Source of the DNA: Nitrospirae bacterium GWC2_56_14
Lineage (GTDB): Bacteria > Nitrospirota > UBA9217
DNA length: 7,268 bases
Direction of reading: 5' to 3'
NCBI GenBank assembly: GCA_001803705.1
Contig: MHDY01000042.1
Span: forward strand, 1-7,268
Part shown: in pieces, positions 5,893-7,268 of the stretch
Position numbering within the stretch: position 1 is the stretch's first letter
How the letters are laid out: each line of letters starts with the position of its first letter
Translations under genes and position numbers: made by a program
Notes under the pieces: model-generated
What the model was told of the DNA's origin: nothing
Seen by the model: only the letters and a program-made list of their open reading frames with translations
Database searches by the model: none

Positions 5893-6206
5893 ACACGATC
5901 GATCAATGCGGTGTTGCCCGTGTTCACGTAAGCCATTTCGTCTTCGTGCCTGTCGGCCAGCTGCCACGCCTTCTTGTACAGGCGGCGGGGCTGTTTAACC
6001 ACCACGCGAAACTTTCCGTCTTTATAATTGACCGGCATGAATACGCCGGCCTCCCGCGCAAGGAGGTTGGCCTGAATAAACGACCATTCACTGCCTGTCG
6101 AGAATCCTATGCTCTGCCCGATCGGAAAGCCTGCTGCAAAACCTACCAGCAACAGAGCGAACGCGAATACTGCACGCAGGATAAGTTTTAATAATATGGT
6201 CTTCAT
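5859..6206 (-). CDS. Small membrane-anchored, probably periplasmic protein of unknown function
   Basis: I do not recognise a named family. The 115 residues begin MKTILLKLILR and have one hydrophobic segment (about 8-27) that works as a signal anchor or an uncleaved signal. It is followed by the glycine-rich GFPIGQSIGF (26-35) and a soluble, basic C-terminal part of about 80 residues containing EAGVFMPVNYKDGKFRVV (52-69) and KQPRRLYKKAWQLADRHEDEM (71-91, partly helical by appearance). There are no cysteines and no obvious catalytic motif. Start choice is secure: an AAGGAGGGG Shine-Dalgarno lies a few bases before the ATG at 6206. It is a single gene convergent with the kinase, with its own predicted sigma-54 promoter, so it is probably switched on by an enhancer-binding activator under a specific condition. 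Confidence 0.75.
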   Translation of the reverse strand: MKTILLKLILRAVFAFALLLVGFAAGFPIGQSIGFSTGSEWSFIQANLLAREAGVFMPVNYKDGKFRVVVKQPRRLYKKAWQLADRHEDEMAYVNTGNTALIDRVQLAQRTSLTQ

Positions 6207-6314
6207 AGCCCCTCCTTTTCACGAGTACCGCGCCGAGAGTCTTACGCCCAAGGAAGCGATCAATAAAAGGTGCCTTCCATAAGTCCTTGGTTCAGCGACG
6301 CTTTCCTAGTATAT

Positions 6315-6330
6315 TGCAAAAGCATTGCCA
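6315..6330 (-). promoter_or_regulatory. Sigma-54 (-24/-12) promoter
   Basis: The minus strand reads TGGCAATGCTTTTGCA. The published sigma-54 consensus is TGGCACG, four free bases, then TTGCW. This site matches at TGGCA, TTGC and the final A, with the GG and GC dinucleotides in exactly the required spacing and a pyrimidine before TGG. Only the C and G of the CACG part differ. Transcription would start near 6304, giving a leader of about 98 bases before the ATG at 6206. A sigma-70 -10 (TATACT, 6313-6308) overlaps the downstream side but has no good -35. Confidence 0.65.
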
Positions 6331-6392
6331 GAAATAAACACTCGTAAATATAAAGGGTTAAAATAGTCTTGATTTGTCGTGATAAAGGACAT

Positions 6393-6405
6393 GTTCATTA
6401 TGAAC
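6393..6405. promoter_or_regulatory. Perfect palindrome GTTCAT-T-ATGAAC, possible activator site
   Basis: Two 6-base arms flank a single central T. The centre lies about 95 bases upstream of the predicted sigma-54 start site, within the usual distance for enhancer-binding proteins. It could equally be an operator for the plus-strand side. The symmetry is seen directly; the binding protein is unknown. Confidence 0.45.
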
Positions 6406-6502
6406 GGCCATTTTGACTTTGTGTGTCATATTGACTGTACTTCGAAAAAGCCAACTTTTGTCTGCGTAATCGTTCGGTATCAAAAAGCCTCTTATCACGC
6501 GC

Positions 6503-6543
6503 ATTGCCGCGGTTCGCCTGCGCTTCCTTAAACTGCGGGCAAT
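6503..6543 (+). other. Bulged 12-bp hairpin upstream of the DUF5714-like gene
   Basis: ATTGCCGCGGTT (6503-6514) pairs with AACTGCGGGCAAT (6531-6543) through twelve base pairs including one G-U, with a single bulged G and a 16-base loop. No T tract follows, so it does not look like an intrinsic terminator. It lies 120 bases before the downstream ATG and could be a structured leader element or part of a small RNA. It matches no riboswitch class that I recognise. Confidence 0.35.
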
Positions 6544-6663
6544 CCTCCTGAGCCGTGGTGTAGAGCACGCTTCTAACGCGTCATGAATCTGCCCCTATTT
6601 TTGTCGCAGGCTCCTTCAGCCATCCTTTGTTGCAATTTTCGGAAAGAGGTGGTACTTTTAAAC

Positions 6664-7268
6664 ATGAACAAGAGCCTGCTAAAGATACCCTGTGCGTTCT
6701 GCGGGGCTCCAATCGTACCGTTGAATACACAGGAGAAACGATCCTGTCTTTTTTGCGGGGAGCAGGAAGCGGTAGAGGAATCCTGTCCTGAAGCCCATCA
6801 TTGCTGCGAGCGCTGCAAGACGGACGAGGTCCGGTCGGCGATAGCGGCAATGGCAAGGACCACGGCGCTCAAAGATCCGGTGACTATCGCCGAACTGATG
6901 ATGGGCCTGCCGCAGCTGGGTATGCTTGACTGCGATCATGCGATCATTGCAGCAGGAGCGTTCATGGCGGCGCTTAAAAATTCACCCTATGGCGGCAAGA
7001 TCACGGACAAGGAGGTAAGCGAGGCCCTCGACAGGACAGCAAGCCAGATCGTAAAAGAGTCCTGTGCGCTTACCGGGGTTTGCGGCATTGTCCCGGCCAT
7101 GGGCGCATGCTTCTCCCTTTTCCTCGGTGTACGGTTTGGATCGGTCCGGGAGCAGCAGATAGTCATGGATGCGGTGACCAGGGTATCACAGGCCTTGACG
7201 GACCTGACCGGCCCTGCCTGCTGCAAGGCCTACGTGCGGGCATCGCTCAGCGTTGCGGCCACGCTCTT
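6664..7268 (+). CDS. Cysteine-rich protein resembling DUF5714, 3' end cut by window
   Basis: The frame is open from ATG 6664 to the window edge (201 codons plus two bases). Two CxxC pairs at the start (Cys10/13 and Cys28/31) look like a zinc ribbon or Fe-S knuckle. A second cluster, CPEAHHCCERC (41-51), resembles the CPxGHYxCxxC signature I associate with DUF5714. Further conserved-looking sites are DCDH (89-92), ESCALTGVCG (132-141), MGACFSLFLG (146-155) and GPACCKAY (183-190). DUF5714 has no settled function; it is found mainly in anaerobes such as methanogens and Desulfobacterota, sometimes beside methyltransferase-like genes, as I recall it. The many cysteines suggest metal or cluster binding in the cytoplasm. 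AGAGGTGG precedes the ATG by about 11 bases. The family name is from motif memory and should be treated as probable. Confidence 0.65.
   Translation, partial: MNKSLLKIPCAFCGAPIVPLNTQEKRSCLFCGEQEAVEESCPEAHHCCERCKTDEVRSAIAAMARTTALKDPVTIAELMMGLPQLGMLDCDHAIIAAGAFMAALKNSPYGGKITDKEVSEALDRTASQIVKESCALTGVCGIVPAMGACFSLFLGVRFGSVREQQIVMDAVTRVSQALTDLTGPACCKAYVRASLSVAATL

Larger units (their letters stand above)
6207..6663. other. 457-base gene-poor regulatory stretch
   Basis: This interval separates the minus-strand small protein from the plus-strand cysteine-rich protein. From left to right it holds the minus-strand leader with an inverted repeat (6248-6254 with 6284-6290), a sigma-54 promoter, a perfect palindrome at 6393-6405, and two TTGACT hexamers 18 bases apart (6413-6418 and 6431-6436). 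A bulged hairpin (6503-6543) and the Shine-Dalgarno of the next gene follow. The stretch around 6300-6480 looks richer in A and T than the flanking genes. The first TTGACT and TGTACT (6436-6441), 17 bases apart, are a weak plus-strand promoter candidate. Beyond a doubtful 43-residue frame I see no gene. Confidence 0.6.

Noticed and set aside
6308..6336. Sigma-70 promoter using TATACT on the minus strand
   Set aside because: The -10 is good but every allowed -35 position is poor (such as TATTTC) and there is no extended -10. The overlapping sigma-54 element explains the site better.
6581..6939. Minus-strand frames opposite the DUF5714-like gene
   Set aside because: They are antisense to a frame with clear cysteine motifs and a good binding site, and have proline- and arginine-rich shadow composition.

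Overview
The window comes from a Gram-negative bacterium with an aerobic or microaerobic respiratory chain. The evidence is a haem-copper oxidase operon, a lipoprotein with a classical lipobox, a periplasmic-type copper chaperone and a good match to a sigma-54 promoter. The protein flavour (7TM-PAS histidine kinase, a probable DUF5714 protein, a Sco protein with a C-terminal anchor) suggests a Desulfobacterota/Geobacter-like or Nitrospirota-like lineage. That is an impression from sequence style; no search was run.

Left part, minus strand (about 3508 down to 1): a respiratory operon read right to left as Sco/SenC copper chaperone, ctaD (subunit I), ctaE (subunit III), ctaF (subunit IV), and possibly the first codons of a further gene at the window edge. 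Subunit I keeps all haem and copper ligands. It carries the YSHPAVY form of the helix VI motif, which marks an A2-type oxidase (proton delivery through Tyr-Ser instead of the A1 glutamate). Subunit II (ctaC) is not in its usual place before ctaD. The genes are tightly spaced. A perfect hairpin lies between ctaE and ctaF, and a small direct repeat lies between ctaD and ctaE.

Middle, plus strand (3539-5892): a divergent intergenic region carries one sigma-70-like promoter on each strand. Rightward it drives a 69-residue lipoprotein and a 618-residue membrane sensor kinase (seven-helix N-terminus, PAS, HisKA, HATPase) with no response regulator in view. A 36-codon frame with a very good ribosome binding site follows directly.

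Right part (5843-7268): a small, probably periplasm-facing, membrane-anchored protein of unknown family on the minus strand converges on the kinase. It appears to be driven by a sigma-54 promoter with a perfect palindrome about 95 bp upstream. A 457-base gene-poor stretch follows, holding that promoter, a bulged hairpin and a doubtful short frame. The window ends inside a cysteine-rich protein resembling DUF5714, truncated by the edge.

The Sco protein probably helps load copper into the oxidase. The divergent kinase could sense a membrane or redox signal related to respiration, but only its adjacency supports this. No clearly new multi-gene system is evident. The parts most worth a second look are the sigma-54-driven small membrane protein, the lipoprotein/orphan-kinase/small-frame group and the missing ctaC.
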